6,289 nt of DNA from an uncultured bacterium (GTDB lineage: Bacteria; Bacillota_A; Clostridia; Oscillospirales; Oscillospiraceae). The DNA is taken from NCBI GenBank assembly GCA_945917385.1, contig CAMEHJ010000073.1:1-6289 (forward strand), in the 5' to 3' direction. The number at the start of each line of letters is the position of its first letter. Position 1 is the stretch's first letter. Of this stretch, positions 1 to 6,009 are shown in pieces. The notes beneath the pieces were generated by a model. That model was not told the DNA's origin. It saw only the letters and a program-made list of their open reading frames with translations, and did not search any database. Both the position numbers and the translations under genes were made by a program.

Positions 1-675
1 GCCGCCCTTGGCGATGAGGAACATGGTGTCTATGATACGCTGTCCGGAGTTCATCGGACGGCTGGGGACGAACTTTCTCTTATAGGGTCTTGCGATACGG
101 ACGGGCCAGCGCTGGATCATCGTGAGCTTGTGCTCGGCTCCCTTGTCGTCTTTAACGACGGCGATGACCTCATCGACGGTGTGCTCGCCGCTCTCGATGC
201 TGACGACCTCGCCCGCGACGCGGTGGGGCACCATGATCTTGTGGAGAATCGCGCTGGTCTCCTGCACGGTACCGAGAACATCGCCCGCCGAGACCTTGTC
301 TCCGACCTTGGCGACGGGGACGAAGTCCCACTTCTTCTCACGGTTGAGCGCGGGCACGTCGGTGCCGCGGGTGATGCTGTCGCCGGTCAGGGCGCGCATT
401 TCGGGCAGGGGACGCTGGATGCCGTCGTAGATGTTGTCGAGCATACCGGGTCCGAGCTCAACGGACATGGGCATACCGGTAGTCTCAACGGCGGCGCCGG
501 GGCCAAGGCCGGAGGTCTCTTCATAAACCTGAATGGAAGCCCTGTCGCCGGTCATGTTAAGGATTTCGCCTATCAGTCTCTGAGCGCCGACTCTGACAAC
601 GTCGGAGACGTTGGCATCCGCCAGACCCTCAGCCACGACAAGCGGTCCGGAAACTTTGGTAATGGTTCCGCTCAT
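1..675 (-). CDS. atpA: V/A-type ATPase catalytic subunit A, N-terminal 225 residues (runs off left edge)
   Basis: This is the nucleotide-binding catalytic subunit of the cytoplasmic A3B3 head (ntpA in E. hirae naming; not the F-type alpha subunit). The visible protein starts MSGTITKVSGPLVVAEGL, the typical beta-barrel start of this family, with the barrel covering about residues 1-75. A segment at about 115-190, including VGDKVSAGDVLGTV, is the 'non-homologous region' found in A subunits and absent from B and F-type subunits. The window ends at residue 225, in SGQRIIDTMFLIAKGG, which normally lies a few residues before the P-loop GPFGSGKT, so the Walker motifs are not visible. The ATG at 675 has AGGAAGG six bases upstream. 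It follows subunit F after 82 nt. Family proteins are about 590 residues, so roughly 60 percent is missing. One oddity is Leu220, where most homologues have Pro in the DTFFPIAKGG-like stretch. The family assignment is secure. Confidence 0.96.
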   Translation of the reverse strand, partial: MSGTITKVSGPLVVAEGLADANVSDVVRVGAQRLIGEILNMTGDRASIQVYEETSGLGPGAAVETTGMPMSVELGPGMLDNIYDGIQRPLPEMRALTGDSITRGTDVPALNREKKWDFVPVAKVGDKVSAGDVLGTVQETSAILHKIMVPHRVAGEVVSIESGEHTVDEVIAVVKDDKGAEHKLTMIQRWPVRIARPYKRKFVPSRPMNSGQRIIDTMFLIAKGG

Positions 676-681
676 TTAATA

Positions 682-688
682 CCTTCCT
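682..688 (-). promoter_or_regulatory. Ribosome binding site of subunit A
   Basis: On the minus strand AGGAAGG lies six bases before the ATG at 675. This supports independent, fairly strong initiation of the A subunit rather than coupling to subunit F. Confidence 0.75.
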
Positions 689-694
689 TTCATC

Positions 695-732
695 GGAAGA
701 AGCGCACACGCCGATCGGCGTCACTCTCTTCC
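695..732 (-). promoter_or_regulatory. Hairpin in the F-A intergenic leader
   Basis: A perfect 14-bp palindrome (708-721, ACGCCGATCGGCGT) sits in the 82-nt gap between subunits F and A. It is flanked by complementary outer arms, GGAAGA at 727-732 (minus strand) and TCTTCC at 695-700. As mRNA this folds into a 5-bp inner GC-rich stem with a GAUC loop, an internal loop, and a 6-bp outer stem, ending a few bases before the A ribosome binding site. There is no U-run after it, so it is not an intrinsic terminator. A role in mRNA processing, stability or translation of A is inferred. Confidence 0.45.
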
Positions 733-757
733 TCCGAGAACAAAATTAGAGGTGGGC

Positions 758-1078
758 TCAGTCGCCCAGTATGTTGGTGCCGACAGCGCGCTCGACAGCG
801 GCCTTCAGCGCCGACTGTCCGATGCCTATCGAGCCTTCCCTGCCCGGAATCAGAATGATCGCGGGGGTCGGGCTGTCCTTGAATTTGTCTATCTCGCCTT
901 GAATATTGACTGCGAGCGTTTCCTCGATATAGATGATCGCGTAGTCGTTTGAGTCTTTGGTGAGCTTCCTGAGCGCCTTGAGCGCGCTCTGAGAGTCGGA
1001 TGCCGGGAAGGTCTCCAGACCGAGGGCCTTGAAGCCCATGACGGTGTCTCTGCCGCCGATAACCGCAATTTTAAGCAT
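758..1078 (-). CDS. atpF: V/A-type ATPase central-stalk subunit F
   Basis: This 106-residue protein is the small rotor-shaft subunit that binds subunit D in the central stalk (the product called NtpG in E. hirae). It shows the family signatures in order. IGGRDTVMGFKALGLETF, at about residues 7-24, corresponds to the usual IGDxDTVxGFxLaG start of the Rossmann-like fold. YAIIYIEETLA at about 46-56 is the second conserved strand/helix. PGREGSIGIGQSALKAAVERAVG at about 79-101 is the C-terminal motif. Length is typical (about 100-110). The ATG overlaps the last codons of subunit C by 8 nt (ATGCTTAA shared), with only a weak GGGAAAGG 13 bases upstream, so translation is probably coupled to C. Subunit A follows. 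The family assignment is secure; the symbol follows V-type naming and must not be confused with the F-type b subunit. Confidence 0.96.
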   Translation of the reverse strand: MLKIAVIGGRDTVMGFKALGLETFPASDSQSALKALRKLTKDSNDYAIIYIEETLAVNIQGEIDKFKDSPTPAIILIPGREGSIGIGQSALKAAVERAVGTNILGD

Positions 1079-2063
1079 TCAGATCACGCAGCCTTTCCCG
1101 GATGACCTGCGGCGCGATGCCGGCAAGTCTGCCCGTGAGAATCATTCTGATGGCGGTAATCTCGCTCTCCACGTTTGCCATGTAGGCAAGGATCGGCTCG
1201 CAGCCGTAGCAGACAAGCTTCGCGCCCTTCAGATAGCCGCTGACGGCGTTATCGCAGGCAAGCTCGAAGACGGTCATGCTGCCGCCGGAGAGCGCCTCGC
1301 CGCCGAGCGCGCCCGCCTTTTCCAAAGCGGAATGTGCGTAGAGCGCGGAAAGAGAGTCCTTATCGGTGACGTTCGCGAGCCTCTCGATACCGACATTGCC
1401 GCCGGGGATCAGCACCTCGCGCAGAAAGTCCTGACCCTTGCCCATGCGCAGGGTGCGCACGGTGCTCTTGAGGTTCGCCGCGTCTATGAGCACGTCCGCG
1501 TAGCCCTTGAGAAACGGGCTGTCGAGCGCTTCGGCGTCGGCTTTCAGCTCGTCGAAATACGCCTTATCCAGCACGAAGTCGGCAAGCTGGGGGTTGCCGG
1601 TGCGGGCAAGCAGGCTTTTCGCCTCCGCCATCGCGTCGGCAAGCTTTTCGGGCATTTCGAGACGCTTTTCCTCGTTATAAAGCTCCATGAGCTTGCTCCC
1701 CTTGATGCGGCCGGAGTCGGACAGAAGATGCTCTGCGTCCGTACCCATGGCCTCGGCCTTGATAATGACCTTGGCGTTATGGTAGTCGTACTTGAGCTTA
1801 AAGACATCCACCAGCCTGCTGTCCGGGGAGTACCTGCCAAGCTCCGCGAATATGGCGTCGCGGTGCTGTGCAAGGCACGCTTCCACATCCGAGGCATTCA
1901 TCTGTGACATATCGGGATAACCGCAGTCCGTGAGGAGCTTTGCCGCATCCTCAAAGGTGGGCGCGTCCAGCATACGCTCGGCCTTCTCGTTGGTGAGAAG
2001 CTTCGGCGCTCTGGCCGCCACCATGGCGGACAAGCAGAGATATGCTTCGTTTTTAGTTGACAA
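1071..2063 (-). CDS. atpC: V/A-type ATPase subunit C (d-type socket subunit), TTG start
   Basis: This 330-residue protein is the funnel-shaped subunit that sits on the membrane ring and receives the central shaft, coupling head rotation to the rotor (NtpC; homologous to eukaryotic subunit d). The N-terminus contains the aligned family pattern EAYLCLSAMVAARAPKLLT, followed by a predominantly helical protein. It includes the conserved YDYHNAKVIIKAEAMG-like helix at about residues 91-106, usually written (F/Y)DYHNLKxxLK. Length matches the family (about 330-350). The start is TTG: AGGGAGG lies seven bases upstream, while the first in-frame ATG is at residue 14, inside the conserved N-terminal helix, so starting there would remove family sequence. 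It follows subunit E after 39 nt and overlaps subunit F by 8 nt. Confidence is high from the combination of sequence and position. Confidence 0.95.
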   Translation of the reverse strand: MSTKNEAYLCLSAMVAARAPKLLTNEKAERMLDAPTFEDAAKLLTDCGYPDMSQMNASDVEACLAQHRDAIFAELGRYSPDSRLVDVFKLKYDYHNAKVIIKAEAMGTDAEHLLSDSGRIKGSKLMELYNEEKRLEMPEKLADAMAEAKSLLARTGNPQLADFVLDKAYFDELKADAEALDSPFLKGYADVLIDAANLKSTVRTLRMGKGQDFLREVLIPGGNVGIERLANVTDKDSLSALYAHSALEKAGALGGEALSGGSMTVFELACDNAVSGYLKGAKLVCYGCEPILAYMANVESEITAIRMILTGRLAGIAPQVIRERLRDLNA

Positions 2064-2070
2064 TTTTTTC

Positions 2071-2077
2071 CCTCCCT
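2071..2077 (-). promoter_or_regulatory. Ribosome binding site deciding the TTG start of subunit C
   Basis: AGGGAGG on the minus strand is seven bases upstream of TTG at 2063. No comparable site precedes the first downstream ATG, so this site fixes the non-ATG start. Confidence 0.75.
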
Positions 2078-2102
2078 GTGTCGGGGATTGACGGCCCGGC
2101 CG

Positions 2103-2690
2103 TCATGCGAAGAGCACGCCGGCAAGCTCCGCGGACATATCGCCGCGGCAAAGCTCCACCAGAAGCTCTATCGTGCAGTTGGCCTCTATTGCGCCGCGGC
2201 GCAGGATAAGGCCGCCCTTGAAGTCGCCGGTTTCGCCGCTGAGTGCGAGCTTTCCGCCGTTCAGTGCCGCGTTCGCCGCCTTGACAACGGCGTCGCCGAC
2301 GGCTGCCTTGTCCTTCGCGTTGAGGACGATTTCCTCATCTCCGGTGACGGACGCATTCGCGGCCAGCTTTGCAAGCAGCTTGACATACTGCTCGGCCGGG
2401 AGGTTTACGATCATATCGCAGGCCATGTCAAAGCTTTTGGAGACCATCTCCTGCTTGAGCGCAAGCACGGCCTTCCTCATCTCCATCTGGCCGATACGGT
2501 CAACGCTGTCCAGCTTATCCTGGCAATCCTTGACGCCCTTGCGGATCTTCTCGCCGTAGGCTTCTCTGGCCTTGGCGTCGTAATCCTCACGGATAGCTGC
2601 GCACTGCCGCTCTGCCTGAGCGAGGATCGCGTCAACCTGTGCCTGGGCGTCGCCCTTGATATGCGCGATAATTTTTTCAGTGCCTTTCAT
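2103..2690 (-). CDS. atpE: V/A-type ATPase peripheral-stalk subunit E
   Basis: This 195-residue subunit forms the long coiled-coil peripheral stalk with subunit G/H and holds the A3B3 head against rotation. Residues 1 to about 100 are a charged, alanine-rich amphipathic helix (MKGTEKIIAHIKGDAQAQVD onward) with no membrane segment. Residues about 100-195 form the globular head-binding domain. This domain ends with GGLILRRGAIEANCTIELLV and LAGVLFA, matching the family pattern GG(V/L)xLRxGxIExNxxF...L...LF. Length is typical for bacterial NtpE (about 190-200). The ATG at 2690 has a perfect AGGAGGA a few bases upstream. It lies 49 nt after subunit K and 39 nt before subunit C. The assignment is secure from the C-terminal motif and the operon position. 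Confidence 0.95.
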   Translation of the reverse strand: MKGTEKIIAHIKGDAQAQVDAILAQAERQCAAIREDYDAKAREAYGEKIRKGVKDCQDKLDSVDRIGQMEMRKAVLALKQEMVSKSFDMACDMIVNLPAEQYVKLLAKLAANASVTGDEEIVLNAKDKAAVGDAVVKAANAALNGGKLALSGETGDFKGGLILRRGAIEANCTIELLVELCRGDMSAELAGVLFA

Positions 2691-2693
2691 AGT

Positions 2694-2700
2694 TCCTCCT
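2694..2700 (-). promoter_or_regulatory. Strong ribosome binding site of subunit E
   Basis: AGGAGGA on the minus strand is three bases before the ATG at 2690 (sequence AGGAGGAACTATG). It is close-spaced but a full consensus match. Confidence 0.75.
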
Positions 2701-2739
2701 GCCTTTTGTCTTATTTTTTCCGAGTGTGTATGTAACCGC

Positions 2740-3236
<497 letters not shown>

Positions 3237-3242
3237 AAATTT

Positions 3243-5192
3243 TTATTCTGCTACATCGTAGAATTTGGTTTTGATTCTGAGCGGGTTGAAGGGTCTGCCG
3301 CCGTCCTCGTAGAACTTGCCGAAATACTCCAGGCACTGCAGACGCAGGTCGTGGACGTAGCAGCCGAGCAGGTTCAGCGCGAAGTTCAGCGCGTGACCGA
3401 TAATAAAGATTACAAAGAAGAATATGAGGTTATTGGCAATGGCGCCGATGGTGTTGAAAACCGTGGCGATAACGCTGCCCGCGAGCATGAGCGCCATGAT
3501 ACGCGAATACGACAGGATATCACCGAACCAGCCGGTGGCGTTGTTGTAGAGCGTAGTAAAGATGCTCAGCACCTTGCCGAGACCCTTGGCGCTTCTCGAA
3601 CCGCCGTAGAACATCATCAGAAGTCCGATGACCAGAACGACCGGCACTCCCGCCACATTGCCTATCTTCAGCGCAAAGAGTATCGCGCCGATCAGTATGA
3701 CCCACATCGAGCCTTCTTCCCATATGGCGTCGGCAAGCTGGCCGCGCTTTGTCTTTTTCACAAAGCTTATCACCATACCGGTGTTCAGGTGGATAAGACC
3801 CAGCACCATCGCGCCGACAAGCACGAGCATACTGTCGGTCATGGGGTTAAAGAGCGAGGGGAGAACGCCCCATCCCTCAGGCTTGCCGAGGATCTTGCCT
3901 ATCTGCTCGAGCGCGTTTCCGAAGAAGCCGCCTGTCAGCGCGCCCATAATGAAGGTGGAAATGCCGCCGTACAGCAGAAGCTGGCAGAACGACAGCGCGC
4001 CCTCTCTGGGTCTGATGCGCTTCATTGCGACCACCGCCGCAAGTATCATCAAGAGGCCGTAGCCCATGTCCGCCATCATAAGGCCGTAGAACAGAATGAA
4101 GAACGGCGCCATAAGCGGGTTCGGGTCAAGGCTGCCGTAGGCCGGAAGGCTGTACATCTCCGTGACCATATTCAAGGCGTTGGTTATTTTGTTGTTTTTG
4201 AGTTTGACGGGGACGTCGGGGTACTCGTCCTCCGTCGGGACAACGGTTTCCCACGCGCAGCCGAAGCTTTCGAACACCTCGGCAAGCTCCTTCTCGCGCT
4301 CTTCGGGGATCCAGCCCTCCATAATTACCGTTGTCTCCGTGCCGTAGAGCCTGTCCTCGGCCTCGGCAAGGGCGATCTTGACAGCCACCCTGTCGGCGGA
4401 GAGCTTCAGCTCGTCGCGCCTCGGCGCTTCCTCCACGATGCGCTCGGTGCAGGCCTTCTTGTCGTCGGCAAGCTCCTTGAGAAGCTTGTTCGCCTCAAGC
4501 ATACACTCGGAAGCGGAGCCGTTCATCGCGCCGAGCGACGAGGGCGTAAAGCCGAATTTGCGCAGGCAGTCCTGCATTTCGGCGGCGCGCTCGCGCATAC
4601 AGACCGCCACGACATAGCGCAGGGACTTGTCCTCGTTTACCTGGAAAAGCTCGCTCTCCTCGTCGATCTCCTGCAAAGCCGCGTTCACGGCGGCAGCGTC
4701 CGTCTTAAAGGGCAGAGTGCCGAGCAGCACCGAGCATCTCTCGGTTCCGTCCATACTCAGCGGCATCTCCAGCGGCAGCCAGGGCTTCAGCGACTCGATG
4801 ATGCTGCGCTGGCGGCTCTCCTCGGCGCTGATGCGCTTGATGCGCGCGTCATTGCCCTCGATTGCCTCCGCAAGCTTCAGCGCAGCGCTCAGCCCCGTGT
4901 CGTTGAGAAGCTCGGCCTCATCCAGCTCCGGCTTTGCGGAGAGGAATTTTCCCTTCTTGGGGGCGTAGCTGTCAAGCAGGGCTATGGCGTGAGTGAGGGT
5001 GGAGTGCTTTGACTTGAGAGACGCCACATCGCCGCTCTCGCGCCTTAGCGTGCCTTCAAGTCCCGCGTCCGCAAGGACGCTCTCAAGCTCCGAAAACTCA
5101 ACGCAGCCATGCCGGATCAACTCCTTCAAAAGTGCGTCCTTCGTGGAGCGGACAGCCACAAGACGGAGCTTTTTCATTTTTAAAATGGCCAT
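3243..5192 (-). CDS. ntpI: V/A-type ATPase membrane stator subunit I (a subunit)
   Basis: This 649-residue stator provides the ion half-channels beside the K ring and anchors the peripheral stalks. Residues 1 to about 335 are soluble and contain coiled-coil stretches. The C-terminal half is membrane-embedded, with hydrophobic segments near 361-390, 402-427, 454-478, 493-511, 514-530, 556-581 and 586-612. The motif ILSYSRIMALMLAG carries Arg564, and CYVHDLRLQCLEYFGKFYEDGGRPF carries Arg617. These are the two conserved arginines facing the ring carboxylate in this family. Length is normal (about 650). The start MAILKMKKLRLVAV is the usual family N-terminus. The ATG lies one base after the stop of the upstream stalk gene (TGAGATG), with only a distant AAAGGA, which indicates reinitiation. 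An internal ATG at residue 6 is less likely because it would trim the conserved start. Confidence 0.96.
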   Translation of the reverse strand: MAILKMKKLRLVAVRSTKDALLKELIRHGCVEFSELESVLADAGLEGTLRRESGDVASLKSKHSTLTHAIALLDSYAPKKGKFLSAKPELDEAELLNDTGLSAALKLAEAIEGNDARIKRISAEESRQRSIIESLKPWLPLEMPLSMDGTERCSVLLGTLPFKTDAAAVNAALQEIDEESELFQVNEDKSLRYVVAVCMRERAAEMQDCLRKFGFTPSSLGAMNGSASECMLEANKLLKELADDKKACTERIVEEAPRRDELKLSADRVAVKIALAEAEDRLYGTETTVIMEGWIPEEREKELAEVFESFGCAWETVVPTEDEYPDVPVKLKNNKITNALNMVTEMYSLPAYGSLDPNPLMAPFFILFYGLMMADMGYGLLMILAAVVAMKRIRPREGALSFCQLLLYGGISTFIMGALTGGFFGNALEQIGKILGKPEGWGVLPSLFNPMTDSMLVLVGAMVLGLIHLNTGMVISFVKKTKRGQLADAIWEEGSMWVILIGAILFALKIGNVAGVPVVLVIGLLMMFYGGSRSAKGLGKVLSIFTTLYNNATGWFGDILSYSRIMALMLAGSVIATVFNTIGAIANNLIFFFVIFIIGHALNFALNLLGCYVHDLRLQCLEYFGKFYEDGGRPFNPLRIKTKFYDVAE

Positions 5193-5193
5193 C

Positions 5194-5508
5194 TCAGCTA
5201 TTCACTATCCTTTCCACTACAAGACTCGCAGCTTCCGGCAGCTTGCATTCCGCGACGGCACGCATCGCCTCACGCTTGCTCTCCGTATCCTTGGAGAACT
5301 GCGCGGCGCCGGCCCTCGCCTTTTCTCCGGCCTGACGATTAAGCTCGGCAAGCTCATCCTCCGCCTTCCTGCAGGCCGCCTCAACGGCAAGCTTTCCGGC
5401 TGAATGAGCATCCTCGATCATCTGCCTGGCCTTCGCCTCGGCACCGGAAATCATATACTTTGCCTCGGCTTCAGCATCGGTGATGCTTGTAATTGCTTCA
5501 AATGACAT
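5194..5508 (-). CDS. V/A-type ATPase peripheral-stalk small subunit (G/H, AhaH/NtpF-like)
   Basis: This 104-residue, charged, Ala/Glu/Lys-rich helical protein starts MSFEAITSITDAEAEAKYMI and has no membrane segment. It looks like one long coiled coil from about residue 8 to 85 (repeated AEAEAK/AEAKARQ-type heptads) with a short C-terminal helix EAASLVVERIVNS. This fits the partner of subunit E in the peripheral stalk, usually about 100-110 residues. Its place as the first gene, directly before subunit I, is the standard position (ntpF in E. hirae). The ATG at 5508 is chosen because AGGGGGTG lies five bases upstream. The frame stays open to a TTG at 5595, but that extension would run through the ribosome binding site and the second promoter. 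The name varies (G, H or F), so no symbol is given. Sequence conservation in this family is low, so the call leans partly on context. Confidence 0.88.
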   Translation of the reverse strand: MSFEAITSITDAEAEAKYMISGAEAKARQMIEDAHSAGKLAVEAACRKAEDELAELNRQAGEKARAGAAQFSKDTESKREAMRAVAECKLPEAASLVVERIVNS

Positions 5509-5513
5509 TGGCA

Positions 5514-5521
5514 CACCCCCT
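5514..5521 (-). promoter_or_regulatory. Ribosome binding site of the first operon gene
   Basis: AGGGGGTG on the minus strand, five bases before the ATG at 5508. It decides the start against upstream in-frame ATG and TTG codons, one of which (ATG at 5529) sits immediately before this site. Confidence 0.7.
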
Positions 5522-5566
5522 ATCAACATTCTATATTCTTTTTTTACTAAATAATCAGCGTATCTT

Positions 5567-5595
5567 ATGATACCGCACGCAGGGCAATGTTTCAA
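5567..5595 (-). promoter_or_regulatory. Proximal sigma-A-type promoter (P2) of the ATPase operon
   Basis: On the minus strand, TTGAAA (5595-5590) and TATCAT (5572-5567) are separated by exactly 17 bases, each matching five of six consensus positions. Transcription would begin near 5560 and give a leader of about 50 nt. The inverted repeat GTATC-N4-GATAC (5560-5573) covers the -10 element and probable start. Confidence 0.55.
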
Positions 5596-5718
5596 GTTTT
5601 TATCCCTATTTTAATTTGACAAATTTGCTACACACGGTCTTTACCGCCAATTATTCATAAAATACAAATCGCTTTTTGTGCATTTCTTACAGTTATACAC
5701 ATAATAACGGTTTTGCTA

Positions 5719-5747
5719 ATTATAGTCTTTAGTTAAGTATTTGTCAA
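5719..5747 (-). promoter_or_regulatory. Exact-consensus sigma-A promoter (P1) of the ATPase operon
   Basis: On the minus strand, TTGACA (5747-5742) and TATAAT (5724-5719) are both perfect and separated by exactly 17 bases. The surroundings are AT-rich and there is no other gene between it and the operon. Transcription would start near 5712 and give a leader of about 200 nt. This implies strong expression unless regulated. Confidence 0.8.
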
Positions 5748-5820
5748 TCTTAGATATATACATATTCCTTGCGGTATGCCATATTTTTTCGGTCAATTTG
5801 ACGATTTAACGTGCAGGAGT

Positions 5821-5868
5821 GACGCCGGCTCCACACACGCACGCTCCGCTGCCTTTTTGCCGGCCGTC
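5821..5868. repeat. GC-rich imperfect inverted repeat
   Basis: GACGCCGGC (5821-5829) can pair with GCCGGCCGTC (5859-5868), leaving one bulged base and a loop of about 29 nt. It lies in a GC-rich island inside the AT-rich intergenic region. It has no U-run on either side and no gene ending nearby, so it is not a normal terminator. Function unknown. Confidence 0.35.
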
Positions 5869-5880
5869 CCTTCATGCTTT

Positions 5881-5910
5881 TAGACAGTATCCGATCGGAT
5901 TTTTTATACA
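5881..5910 (+). promoter_or_regulatory. Possible transporter promoter with central palindrome
   Basis: TAGACA (5881-5886) and TATACA (5905-5910) are separated by 18 bases. The perfect 12-bp palindrome ATCCGATCGGAT (5889-5900) lies between them, a classical operator position. The -35 matches five and the -10 four of six consensus bases. An alternative -10, TATAAT at 5952-5957, lacks a good -35. The choice is uncertain. Confidence 0.4.
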
Positions 5911-5944
5911 TTATTAAGAAAATAATTAATGCTTTTCTTAATAA
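5911..5944. repeat. Perfect 12-bp-arm inverted repeat upstream of the transporter
   Basis: TTATTAAGAAAA (5911-5922) is repeated exactly in inverted form as TTTTCTTAATAA (5933-5944), around a 10-base spacer. It lies where transcription of the transporter would start, just upstream of the alternative TATAAT at 5952. The size and AT-rich symmetry suggest a binding site for a dimeric regulator such as TetR or MarR types, which often control exporters. That is inference. It has no GC-rich stem, so it is a poor intrinsic terminator. Confidence 0.5.
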
Positions 5945-5998
5945 AAAGAAATATAATAAGATTAATGATTTAATGGCGTTCTGTCGACGCCGGTTTGC

Positions 5999-6003
5999 AG
6001 AGG
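5999..6003 (+). promoter_or_regulatory. Ribosome binding site of the transporter gene
   Basis: AGAGG lies six bases before the ATG at 6010. This supports that start over the in-frame ATG at 6034. Confidence 0.6.
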
Positions 6004-6009
6004 CTTACT

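Larger units (their letters stand above)
5509..6009. other. Divergent intergenic control region between the ATPase operon and the transporter
   Basis: This stretch of about 500 bases separates divergent genes. It is strongly AT-rich at about 5521-5810 and 5880-5980, with a GC-rich island at about 5811-5870. I see no convincing gene. The short open frames crossing it lack ribosome binding sites and overlap promoters or the transporter start. It contains two promoters for the ATPase operon and a probable transporter promoter with palindromes. It also contains an imperfect GC-rich inverted repeat. I see no tRNA, insertion sequence, CRISPR repeat or recognisable riboswitch. The roughly 200-nt leader from the upstream ATPase promoter has only weak hairpins, for example 5635-5646. 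Confidence 0.8.

Noticed and set aside
130..858. Long plus-strand open frame opposite subunits A and F
   Set aside because: Antisense shadow of high-GC coding DNA; the minus-strand frames are clear ATPase subunits.
5509..5595. N-terminal extension of the G/H subunit with a CPACG zinc-ribbon-like start
   Set aside because: It would start at TTG without a ribosome binding site, run through the P2 promoter and the good ribosome binding site at 5514-5521, and is not part of this coiled-coil family.
5616..5644. Plus-strand TTGACA at 5616 as a promoter for the transporter
   Set aside because: No acceptable -10 hexamer at 16-18 bases, and it is almost 400 bases from the transporter start.
5911..5944. 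Inverted repeat as an intrinsic terminator
   Set aside because: Stem is almost entirely A/T and no gene ends here on either strand; a regulator site or chance is more plausible.
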